NCBI RefSeq assembly: GCF_036013955.1
Contig: NZ_CP107903.1
Coordinates: 3,658,001 to 3,722,000 of the forward strand
Source: Streptomyces sp. NBC_00459
GTDB lineage: Bacteria > Actinomycetota > Actinomycetes > Streptomycetales > Streptomycetaceae
Direction of reading: 5' to 3'
DNA: 64,000 nt
A program made the position numbers and the translations under genes. Every line of letters starts with the position of its first letter. The first letter of the stretch is position 1. Positions 57,500 to 64,000 of the stretch are shown here, in pieces. The notes under the pieces were generated by a model, which did not search any database, was not told the origin of the DNA, and was given only the letters and a program-made list of their open reading frames with translations.

Positions 57500-58072
57500 T
57501 CAGTTCAGCGAAGGGTCGTCCGGATACGTCGCGACCATCGCCAGTTCGCTGCGCTGGCGCCTGAGAACCTCGCGCCACAGGCGTTCCGGGGACGGGCAGG
57601 AGACGTCTCCGGGTTCCGACTCGACGACGTACCAGGCGCCGTCCGTCAGCTCGGCCTCAAGCTGCCCCGGGCCCCAGCCCGCGTACCCGGCGAAGATGCG
57701 CAGTGACCCGAGCGCCTTCGCGAGCAGCTCCGGCGGTGCTTCCAGGTCGACGACGCCGATCGCGCCGTGCACGCGCCGCCAGCCGAGAGGGGTGCGCTCG
57801 CCGGACACGCCGCCGGGGATGACCGCGACGCCGAGTGCCGAGTCGAGGGCCACCGGGCCGCCCTGGAAGACGACCCCCGGTTCACCCGCGAGTTCCGCCC
57901 AGCCCTCCAGGATGTCCCCGACGTCCACCGGGGTCGGACGGTTGAGGACGACACCGAGGGAACCCTTCTGGTCGTGGTCGAGAAGGAGCACGACCGCGCG
58001 GTCGAAGTTCGGGTCCGCCAGGGCGGGCGTGGCCACGAGCAGTCGCCCTGTGAGCGAGGACACCTCGGTCAT
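57500..58072 (-). CDS. YqgE/AlgH (DUF179) family protein
   Basis: 190 residues matching the family pattern: LTGRLLVATPALADPNFDRA, VVLLLDHDQKGSLGVVLNRP, VFQGGPVALDSALGVAV and RIFAGYAGWGPGQLEAEL. The family is widespread but has no established biochemical role (sometimes called transcriptional regulator AlgH). The start is placed at the ATG at 58072; ATGs three codons and further upstream are possible. It is divergent from murA. Confidence 0.9.
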   Translation of the reverse strand: MTEVSSLTGRLLVATPALADPNFDRAVVLLLDHDQKGSLGVVLNRPTPVDVGDILEGWAELAGEPGVVFQGGPVALDSALGVAVIPGGVSGERTPLGWRRVHGAIGVVDLEAPPELLAKALGSLRIFAGYAGWGPGQLEAELTDGAWYVVESEPGDVSCPSPERLWREVLRRQRSELAMVATYPDDPSLN

Positions 58073-58374
58073 GCCAGACATGATCCCGCATCTTCCCCCT
58101 TTGCGGGGAGCCAATCGGGGTACCGGGGTGAAGGCAGGTCAGGGCGTGGAGGGGCGGAGCGGGCGCGCGCTCGCGCCGGTGACCCCATGTGCCCGGCGGC
58201 GAACGGTTCGTGTTGTGGCAAACCTATGACACGGCTGAGCGGCGCTTGGGCTTACAGAAGGGGGGTGTGCGGCGATTACCCTTGCTCCCTGGCTCCTGCG
58301 CGTGCCTGTACGACCGCGTCCTGCACGACGGGCCCGCCAACACCCCCCGCCCAACTCATCGGAACGCGAGATAC
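58073..58374. other. yqgE-murA divergent promoter region
   Basis: 302 bp with no gene. It must hold the promoters for yqgE (left) and murA (right). The stretch before murA is C-rich and lacks a clear ribosome site; no repeat or operator stood out. Confidence 0.6.
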
Positions 58375-59721
58375 ATGACGGTCAACGGCACAGACGACGT
58401 ACTGATTGTCCACGGCGGCACCCCGCTGGAGGGCGAGATCCGTGTCCGCGGTGCGAAGAACCTCGTACCGAAGGCCATGGTCGCCGCCCTGCTGGGCAGT
58501 GCGCCAAGTCGACTGCGCAATGTCCCCGACATCCGTGACGTCCGTGTCGTGCGCGGGCTGCTCCAGCTGCACGGGGTGACGGTCCGTCCGGGCGAGGAGC
58601 CCGGCGAGCTGATCATGGACCCGTCGCACGTGGAGAGCGCCAACGTCGCCGACATCGACGCGCACGCGGGGTCGAGCCGTATCCCGATCCTCCTCTGTGG
58701 TCCGCTGCTGCACCGTCTCGGGCACGCGTTCATCCCGGGGCTCGGCGGCTGCGACATCGGCGGCCGGCCCATCGACTTCCACTTCGAGGTGCTGCGCCAG
58801 TTCGGCGCGACGATCGAGAAGCGGGCGGACGGGCAGTACCTGGAGGCTCCACAGCGGCTGCGCGGTACGAAGATCGCACTGCCGTACCCGTCCGTGGGCG
58901 CGACCGAGCAGGTCCTGCTGACCGCGGTGCTGGCGGAGGGCGTCACCGAACTGTCCAACGCGGCCGTGGAGCCCGAGATCGAGGACCTCATCTGCGTACT
59001 GCAGAAGATGGGCGCGATCATCGCCATGGACACCGACCGCACCATCCGGGTCACCGGCGTGGACTCGCTCGGCGGCTACACCCACGCGGCCCTCCCGGAC
59101 CGTCTGGAGGCCGCGTCGTGGGCGTCGGCGGCGCTGGCGACCGAGGGCAACATCTATGTCCGCGGCGCCCAGCAGCGGTCGATGATGACGTTCCTGAACA
59201 CCTACCGGAAGGTGGGCGGTGCCTTCGAGATCGACGACGAGGGCATCCGCTTCTGGCACCCCGGCGGCCAGCTGAAGTCGATCGCGCTGGAGACGGACGT
59301 ACACCCCGGTTTCCAGACCGACTGGCAGCAGCCCCTGGTGGTCGCGCTGACGCAGGCGACCGGCCTGTCCATCGTCCACGAGACGGTGTACGAGTCCCGC
59401 CTCGGTTTCACCTCCGCGCTCAACCAGATGGGCGCACACATCCAGCTCTACCGCGAGTGCCTCGGCGGCTCCCACTGCCGCTTCGGGCAGCGCAACTTCC
59501 TCCATTCGGCCGTCGTGTCGGGCCCCACGCGCCTCCAGGGCGCCGACCTGGTCATCCCGGACCTCCGGGGCGGCTTCTCGTACCTCATCGCGGCCCTGGC
59601 CGCCCAGGGGACGTCCAGGGTGCACGGCATCGACCTGATCAACCGGGGCTACGAGAACTTCATGGAGAAGCTCGTGGAGCTGGGCGCGAAGGTGGAACTA
59701 CCGGGCAAGGCACTCGGCTGA
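58375..59721 (+). CDS. murA: UDP-N-acetylglucosamine 1-carboxyvinyltransferase (MurA)
   Basis: First committed step of peptidoglycan synthesis: transfers enolpyruvate from PEP to UDP-GlcNAc. The 448 residues show the family order IRVRGAKNLVPKAMVAALLG, the active-site loop LGGCDIGGRPIDFHFEVL (Cys kept, so fosfomycin could react), ALPDRLEAASWASAALATEG, and DLRGGFSYLIAALAAQG at the end. The ATG at 58375 is chosen. The last 19 codons are duplicated 143 bp downstream. Streptomycetes often have a second MurA. Confidence 0.97.
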   Translation: MTVNGTDDVLIVHGGTPLEGEIRVRGAKNLVPKAMVAALLGSAPSRLRNVPDIRDVRVVRGLLQLHGVTVRPGEEPGELIMDPSHVESANVADIDAHAGSSRIPILLCGPLLHRLGHAFIPGLGGCDIGGRPIDFHFEVLRQFGATIEKRADGQYLEAPQRLRGTKIALPYPSVGATEQVLLTAVLAEGVTELSNAAVEPEIEDLICVLQKMGAIIAMDTDRTIRVTGVDSLGGYTHAALPDRLEAASWASAALATEGNIYVRGAQQRSMMTFLNTYRKVGGAFEIDDEGIRFWHPGGQLKSIALETDVHPGFQTDWQQPLVVALTQATGLSIVHETVYESRLGFTSALNQMGAHIQLYRECLGGSHCRFGQRNFLHSAVVSGPTRLQGADLVIPDLRGGFSYLIAALAAQGTSRVHGIDLINRGYENFMEKLVELGAKVELPGKALG

Positions 59722-59728
59722 CCACCGG
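59661..59728 (+). repeat. murA 3'-end direct repeat, copy 1
   Basis: 68 bp spanning the last 19 codons, the stop and 8 bp of trailer of murA, identical to 59804-59871. Confidence 0.97.
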
Positions 59729-59803
59729 CCCTCTCTCCACTCCCGCCCAGGCCCGTTCCGGGTCTCGGCTGGGGGTCCGGGGGTTATCCCCGGGAAGACA
59801 CAG

Positions 59804-59871
59804 CATGGAGAAGCTCGTGGAGCTGGGCGCGAAGGTGGAACTACCGGGCAAGGCACTCGGCTGACCACCGG
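59804..59871 (+). repeat. murA 3'-end direct repeat, copy 2
   Basis: A second perfect 68-bp copy, period 143 bp, in the murA trailer. It contains an ATG (59805) opening a 19-codon ORF identical to the MurA C-terminus (MEKLVELGAKVELPGKALG) and a purine-rich GGGAAG 9 nt before it. Confidence 0.97.
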
Positions 59872-59880
59872 TCGTACGAA

Positions 59881-59924
59881 CGCCGATGGGCGGTCACCCC
59901 GATTTGGGTGACCGCCCATCGGCG
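59881..59924. terminator. 19-bp perfect-stem terminator after murA
   Basis: Arms CGCCGATGGGCGGTCACCC and its exact complement enclose a 6-nt loop, 9 bp past the second murA repeat. Convergent HU gene lies beyond; probably bidirectional. Confidence 0.92.
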
Positions 59925-59935
59925 TCAACTGCAGC

Positions 59936-59985
59936 GCCCTGAAGGGGCGCGGGGAACTGCGCGACCAGCCACGACGGCCCCGCAG
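59936..59985. repeat. Dispersed intergenic repeat, copy 2
   Basis: The core AGGGGCGCGGGGAACTGCGC then GACCAGCC...GGCCCCGCAG aligns with the copy at 35481-35526. It sits between the murA terminator and the HU gene 3' end, outside any gene. Confidence 0.65.
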
Positions 59986-60024
59986 TCGCCCACGGCGCCA
60001 AGCCATGACGGCGAACAGGCGCCC

Positions 60025-60306
60025 TTACTTACCCTTGGCGGCTTCCTTGAGCTTGGAGCCCGCGGAGACCTTGACGCTGTAGCCGGCGGGGATGTCGATC
60101 GGCTCGCCCGTCTGCGGGTTGCGCGCGGTGCGAGCGGCACGGTGGGTGCGCTCGAAGGTCAGGAAGCCGGGGATGGTGACCTTCTCGTCGCCCTTGGCGA
60201 CGATCTCACCGACGGTCTCGGCGAACGCGGCCAGAACGGCGTCGGCGTCCTTGCGGGTGACCTCGGCGCGGTCGGCCAGCGCGGCCACCAGCTCACTGCG
60301 GTTCAT
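60025..60306 (-). CDS. hupA: HU-family nucleoid protein
   Basis: 93 residues, the short form without a Lys/Ala tail. The HU fold is complete: MNRSELVAALADRAEVTRKD, FAETVGEIVAKGDEKVTIPG, the DNA-binding arm FLTFERTHRAARTARNPQTG (R-rich; ending EPIDIPAGY) and SVKVSAGSKLKEAAKGK. It bends and compacts DNA. Start is the ATG at 60306; the longer upstream frame is non-coding. Streptomycetes also have a second, tailed HU elsewhere, active in sporulation. Confidence 0.97.
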   Translation of the reverse strand: MNRSELVAALADRAEVTRKDADAVLAAFAETVGEIVAKGDEKVTIPGFLTFERTHRAARTARNPQTGEPIDIPAGYSVKVSAGSKLKEAAKGK

Positions 60307-60660
60307 GTTGTTACTCCCGTGTTCTTCTTGCTGTTGAGGCGTGCCCCGCGGCGGAGCCACATGGGGGGCACAGCGAAGCCGATGCTGCCAGGGTCCTCGG
60401 TGGGTCCCCGGACCCGGGTCCGCCGTCGGACCCTCACGCCCGAAGACGCATCCTGCCCCCACCTGCGGCGGGAAAGCCAATCCGGCGCCCCTGGGGAGTC
60501 ACACGAACACCCTTGGGAGTCACACGGACAGCGTGAGCGGCCGGGGCCGACAGGCTGAACCTGGCCGCCACCCTAGAGCCGCCCGGGGGCAGGACGCCCC
60601 CGACGCGCCGGTACGAGGGCCCGTGGTAACCGTCACATATACGGCACCGGGAACCGGGAA
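60307..60660. other. HU promoter region and malic-enzyme 3' flank
   Basis: 354 bp without a gene. It contains two tandem 21-bp imperfect repeats with the shared core GGGAGTCACACG (about 60491-60532), plus GC-rich filler. The HU promoter and the malic-enzyme terminator should lie here, but neither could be placed with confidence. Confidence 0.6.
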
Positions 60661-62070
60661 CTACTCGGCCGCCGCCTTCGCGGCTTCCCGCACCGCACCC
60701 GCCACCGCGCCCGCGACCTTGTCGTTGAAGACGCTCGGCACGATGTAGTTCGGGTTCAGCTCGTCCTCGGTGACGACGTTCGCGAGTGCGGTCGCCGCCG
60801 CGAGCATCATCTCGGTGTTGACCGTGCGGGACTGCGCGTCCAGGAGACCGCGGAAGACGCCCGGGAAGACCAGCACGTTGTTGATCTGGTTCGGGAAGTC
60901 CGAGCGGCCGGTGGCCACGACAGCGGCCGTCTGACGGGCGATCGTCGGGTCGACCTCAGGGTCGGGGTTCGCAAGTGCGAACACAATCGCGCCCTCCGCC
61001 ATCGCGGCCACGTCGTCGCCGTCGAGGACGTTCGGGGCCGAGACACCGATGAAGACGTCGGCGCCGCGCACGGCCTCCTTGAGGGTGCCGGTGAGGCCCT
61101 CCAGGTTGGTGTTGTCGGCGATCCAGCGCAGCGGGGAGTCCGGGGCCGCGTTCACCAGGTCCGCGCGGTCCGCGTGGACGACGCCCTGGATGTCGGCGAC
61201 GACCGCCTGCTTGACGCCGGCCGCGATCAGCAGCTTGAGGATGGCCGTACCGGCCGCGCCGGCGCCGGACATGACGACCCGGATGTCACCGATCGCCTTG
61301 CCCGTGACGCGCAGGGCGTTGGTGAGGGCGGCGAGGACGACGATCGCGGTGCCGTGCTGGTCGTCGTGGAAGACGGGGATGTCCAGGGCCTCGCGGAGGC
61401 GGGCCTCGATCTCGAAGCAACGCGGGGCCGAGATGTCCTCGAGGTTGATGCCGGCGAAGCCCGGGGCGATCGCCTTGACGATCGCGACGATCTCGTCGGT
61501 GTCCTGGGTGTCCAGGCACAGCGGCCAGGCGTCGATGTCGGCGAAGCGCTTGAAGAGGGCCGCCTTGCCCTCCATGACCGGCATGGCGGCCATCGGGCCG
61601 ATGTTGCCGAGGCCCAGGACGGCCGAGCCGTCCGTCACGACCGCGACGGTGTTGCGCTTGATGGTGAGGCGGCGGGCGTCCTCGGGGTTCTCGGCGATCG
61701 CCATGCACACACGGGCCACGCCCGGGGTGTAGATCATCGAGAGGTCGTCACGGTTGCGGATGGGGTGCTTGGACGCCATCTCGATCTTGCCACCGAGGTG
61801 CATGAGGAACGTACGGTCCGAGACCTTGCCGAGGCTGACGCCCTCGATGCCGCGGAGCTTCTGCACGATCTCGTCGGCGTGCGCGGTCGACGTCGCCGCG
61901 ATGGTGACGTCGATGCGGAGCAGTTCGTGGCCGGAAGCGGTGACGTCGAGGCCGGTCACCGAGCCTCCGGAGGACTCCACGGCGGTGGTGATCTGAGAGA
62001 CCGCGGTTCCGCTCGCGGGCACCTCCAACCGGACCGTGATCGAGTAGGAGACGCTGGGCGCCGTTGCCAT
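60661..62070 (-). CDS. NAD(P)-dependent malic enzyme with N-terminal ACT-like domain
   Basis: Decarboxylates malate to pyruvate and links the TCA cycle to gluconeogenesis and lipid precursors. The 469 residues have an N-terminal ACT-like regulatory segment (ITVRLEVPASGTAVSQITTA), then the malic core: SMIYTPGVARVCMAIAENPE, NTVAVVTDGSAVLGLGNIGP, FHDDQHGTAIVVLAALTNAL, and the dinucleotide-binding motif VVMSGAGAAGTAILKLL. As I recall the S. coelicolor orthologue is NAD-dependent. Start is the ATG at 62070. Confidence 0.96.
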   Translation of the reverse strand: MATAPSVSYSITVRLEVPASGTAVSQITTAVESSGGSVTGLDVTASGHELLRIDVTIAATSTAHADEIVQKLRGIEGVSLGKVSDRTFLMHLGGKIEMASKHPIRNRDDLSMIYTPGVARVCMAIAENPEDARRLTIKRNTVAVVTDGSAVLGLGNIGPMAAMPVMEGKAALFKRFADIDAWPLCLDTQDTDEIVAIVKAIAPGFAGINLEDISAPRCFEIEARLREALDIPVFHDDQHGTAIVVLAALTNALRVTGKAIGDIRVVMSGAGAAGTAILKLLIAAGVKQAVVADIQGVVHADRADLVNAAPDSPLRWIADNTNLEGLTGTLKEAVRGADVFIGVSAPNVLDGDDVAAMAEGAIVFALANPDPEVDPTIARQTAAVVATGRSDFPNQINNVLVFPGVFRGLLDAQSRTVNTEMMLAAATALANVVTEDELNPNYIVPSVFNDKVAGAVAGAVREAAKAAAE

Positions 62071-62415
62071 GGCCGACTTCCTTCTGCTTTCACCCTGATG
62101 CTTGGTTTGCCGTCCGATCGTCGCACCTACCGCGGAGTAGCTGGTAGCGGGGCCTCGATTGCGAACGTTTTGTTCTCAATAAGTTCTTCGGGACACACGA
62201 AACAGAAGACGAAACAGAAGAGGTCCACGTCACTGGTGACGTGGACCTCTTCCGTACTTCTGCGTTCAGTGGCACCGACCCGCCATGCTCGCCTCGCGGC
62301 AAGTGGTCGCTCGTAGCGACGAAGGTTGGGCCCGGGGGCTTGGATCGAGCCGGTGCCACGTCAACGGTAACAAACGATCCCCGTAAGGCAATTCCCATCG
62401 GCCACTGTCTTTGCC
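62071..62415. other. Malic-enzyme promoter region and HelD 3' flank
   Basis: 345 bp without a gene. It holds the HelD terminator (62217-62252), a tandem duplication of ACGAAACAGAAG (62197-62220) abutting it, and on the right GC-rich spacer. The malic-enzyme promoter is expected near 62090-62180. Confidence 0.7.
62217..62252. terminator. 17-bp perfect-stem terminator
   Basis: GAAGAGGTCCACGTCAC and its exact complement flank a 2-nt spacer, downstream of the HelD gene on the minus strand. Confidence 0.85.
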
Positions 62416-64000
62416 TCAGTCTCGGAGAAGGTCCGGTACCCCCTGGGCATCGGGCTCGTCGCGGTCCGCCGAGACGACCGTGAGCTGCTGGGTGGCGCGG
62501 GTCAGCGCGACGTACAGGACGCGCAGGCCCGCCGGGCTCTCGTCGGCGATCTCCGCCGGGGAGACGACCACTGTGGCGTCGTACTCCAGGCCCTTGGCCT
62601 CCAGGCTGCCCAGGGCCACCACGCGGTCGCCCAGGCCCGCCAGCCAGCGGGCCGCCTCCTCGCGGCGGTTCATGGCCACGACGACGCCCACCGTGCCGTC
62701 GACGAGGTCGAGGAGCCGGGCGGACTCGTCACGGACCGACTGGGCCAGCGAACCCCGTACAGCCACGAACCTCGGTTCCACGCCCGTCGAGCGGACCGCC
62801 CTGGGGGACTCCGAGCCCGGCATCGCCAGGGCCAGGACCTTGGCCGCCAGTTCGGCGATCTCGGCCGGGTTGCGGTAGTTGACGGTGAGGGTGAAACGGC
62901 GGCGCGGGCGGCTGCCCAGGGCCTCGTCGCGGGCCTGGGCCGCCTCGTCGGGGTCGGACCAGGAGGACTGGGCCGGGTCGCCGACGACCGTCCAGGTGGC
63001 GTGCCGGCCTCGGCGGCCGACCATGCGCCACTGCATCGGGGTGAGGTCCTGGGCCTCGTCGACGATGACGTGGGCGTACTCGGTGCGTTCCTCGGCGAGC
63101 CGTTCGGCCCGTTCGCGCTGTGTCTCCTCCCGTACCGGCATCAGCTCTTCGAGGCCGCTGAGCTGGTCCAGGGGGTCCGCCTCGCGTCTCTTGCGGGGGC
63201 GGGCCGGGGCGCCGAGGATCGCGCCCAGCTCGTCCAGCATGGCCACGTCGTGGACCGAGAGGCCGTCGCGCTTGAGGGCGCGGGCGACCCGCCGGACCTC
63301 ACCCGGGTTGAGGATGCGGCGGGCCCAGCGGCCGAGACGGCGTTCGTCGGACATGGCGGCGAGGACCGACGCGGGGGTCAGTTCGGGCCACCAGGCGTCC
63401 AGGAACGCGATGAAGTCGTCCTCGCTCGTGACGTCCTCGTCGAAGGAGGACCGCAGTTCCGCGGCCAGCTCCCGGTCCGTGTGGCGGCTCTGGGCGCCCG
63501 AGCGGGCCCACAGGGCGTCCAGGAGAAGCCTGCGGGCGCGGGGGCGCAGCAGGTTGACCGGGGCCGTGCCGCTGAGCGCCGACTCGCGGATGCGGGCCAG
63601 CTCGGGGGCCTCCAGTTCGATGCGGCGGCCGAAGGCGACGACCCGGAGACGGCTGGTCGACGTGGCCTGGTCGTTGTGCTCCAGGGCGCCTCGCGCGGCC
63701 TTCCGCAGCACCCCGAGCATGCGGTACGAGCCCTTGGCGCGGGCCACCGCCGGGGAGTCGTACAGGGTGGCCTCGGCGCCGTCGACGAGGGATCCGATGG
63801 CGCGGATGGCGACCTGGCCCTCCTCGCCGAGGGAGGGCAGGACGCCCTCCGTGTACGCCACGAGCAAGGGCGTGGGCGAGACGATCAGGATGCCGCCCGC
63901 GTACCGGCGCCGGTCCTGGTAGAGCAGGTAGGCGGCGCGGTGCAGGGCGACGGCCGTCTTGCCGGTGCCCGGGCCGCCCTCGACGTATGTCACCGAGGCG
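62416..64000 (-). CDS. HelD/HelR-type UvrD-family helicase (partial, cut by window end)
   Basis: The window holds the last 528 residues. The Walker A region YVEGGPGTGKTAVALHRAAY is at the visible N-terminal edge, followed by ILIVSPTPLLVAYTEGVLPS, VIVDEAQDLTPMQWRMVGRR (Walker B), TVVGDPAQSSW, TLTVNYRNPAEIAELAAKVL, GLEYDATVVVSPAEI and YVALTRATQQLTVV. HelD proteins remove stalled RNA polymerase from DNA; a Streptomyces homologue (HelR) also confers rifamycin tolerance. The 5' part, including any rifamycin-associated element, is outside the window. Confidence 0.92.
   Translation of the reverse strand, partial: ASVTYVEGGPGTGKTAVALHRAAYLLYQDRRRYAGGILIVSPTPLLVAYTEGVLPSLGEEGQVAIRAIGSLVDGAEATLYDSPAVARAKGSYRMLGVLRKAARGALEHNDQATSTSRLRVVAFGRRIELEAPELARIRESALSGTAPVNLLRPRARRLLLDALWARSGAQSRHTDRELAAELRSSFDEDVTSEDDFIAFLDAWWPELTPASVLAAMSDERRLGRWARRILNPGEVRRVARALKRDGLSVHDVAMLDELGAILGAPARPRKRREADPLDQLSGLEELMPVREETQRERAERLAEERTEYAHVIVDEAQDLTPMQWRMVGRRGRHATWTVVGDPAQSSWSDPDEAAQARDEALGSRPRRRFTLTVNYRNPAEIAELAAKVLALAMPGSESPRAVRSTGVEPRFVAVRGSLAQSVRDESARLLDLVDGTVGVVVAMNRREEAARWLAGLGDRVVALGSLEAKGLEYDATVVVSPAEIADESPAGLRVLYVALTRATQQLTVVSADRDEPDAQGVPDLLRD

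Overview
The window is chromosomal DNA from a high-GC actinomycete, almost certainly a Streptomyces. The support is GC-rich third codon positions, frequent GTG starts, an SsgA-like sporulation protein, DasR-type operators at a GlcNAc PTS permease, a DUF2510/RDD membrane protein, a cysteine-type leader peptide, and a gene order that matches, from memory, the core-chromosome stretch SCO2897 to SCO2952 of S. coelicolor (penicillin-binding protein, rph, nagE2, cysM, clpS, ssgG, hppD, murA, hup, malic enzyme, HelD). No search was run, so synteny is recollection.

Layout. 0-5 kb: ABC-2 permease, class A penicillin-binding protein, GroES-like protein, DUF3618 protein, peroxiredoxin. 5.3-6.8 kb: a small accessory unit of two paralogous, overlapping HNH nucleases directly followed by a tRNA-Leu(UAG) with an abnormally short D-arm. 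6.8-10.8 kb: rdgB, a lipoprotein, rph, and the divergent nagF/nagE2 PTS genes under three DasR-like sites. 10.8-18.6 kb: housekeeping genes, including a mec-leader peptide-cysO-cysM sulfur-carrier cysteine pathway, clpS, and the pncB/pncA NAD salvage genes. 18.6-29.6 kb: secreted M6 protease, two RDD proteins, ssgG, FAD-linked oxidase, TPR protein, and hppD divergent from an Lrp regulator. 29.6-35.5 kb: two osmoprotectant-type ABC permeases whose binding-protein gene is only a stub, an ArsR-like regulator under a large nested palindrome, and a LacI regulator divergent from a secreted sialidase-fold/ricin-domain glycosidase. 35.5-41.5 kb: Lon-domain protease, IclR regulator, SF2 helicase, RHH-Doc toxin-antitoxin pair, MFS exporter.

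41.7-46.9 kb is an accessory patch beside tRNA-Cys: a repeat-scaffold protein, a gene remnant, a frameshifted NTF2-like gene, a GNAT acetyltransferase and an intact IS701-family element (perfect 16-bp terminal repeats, CTAG target duplication) that carries a passenger gene. 46.9-53.9 kb: VOC protein, SUKH-4-like protein, and a translationally coupled xanthine-dehydrogenase-type operon whose iron-sulfur subunit has a long disordered N-terminus and whose molybdenum subunit lacks the usual catalytic Glu motif. 53.9-57 kb: a GH20 hexosaminidase whose upstream sugar-transport operon has been reduced to a permease tail by a TnpB-only IS200/IS605-type insertion. 57-64 kb: DUF3039, YqgE, murA (with a 68-bp duplication of its 3' end), HU, malic enzyme, and a HelD-like helicase cut by the window end.

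How the genes work together: nagF/nagE2 imports GlcNAc, and the GH20 enzyme would release it from chitin oligomers. murA and the penicillin-binding protein build the wall. Mec, CysO and CysM form one cysteine route. PncA feeds nicotinate to PncB. ClpS feeds substrates to ClpAP-type proteases. The accessory units (HNH-tRNA, IS701, TnpB, RHH-Doc) sit at breaks in this otherwise conserved backbone.
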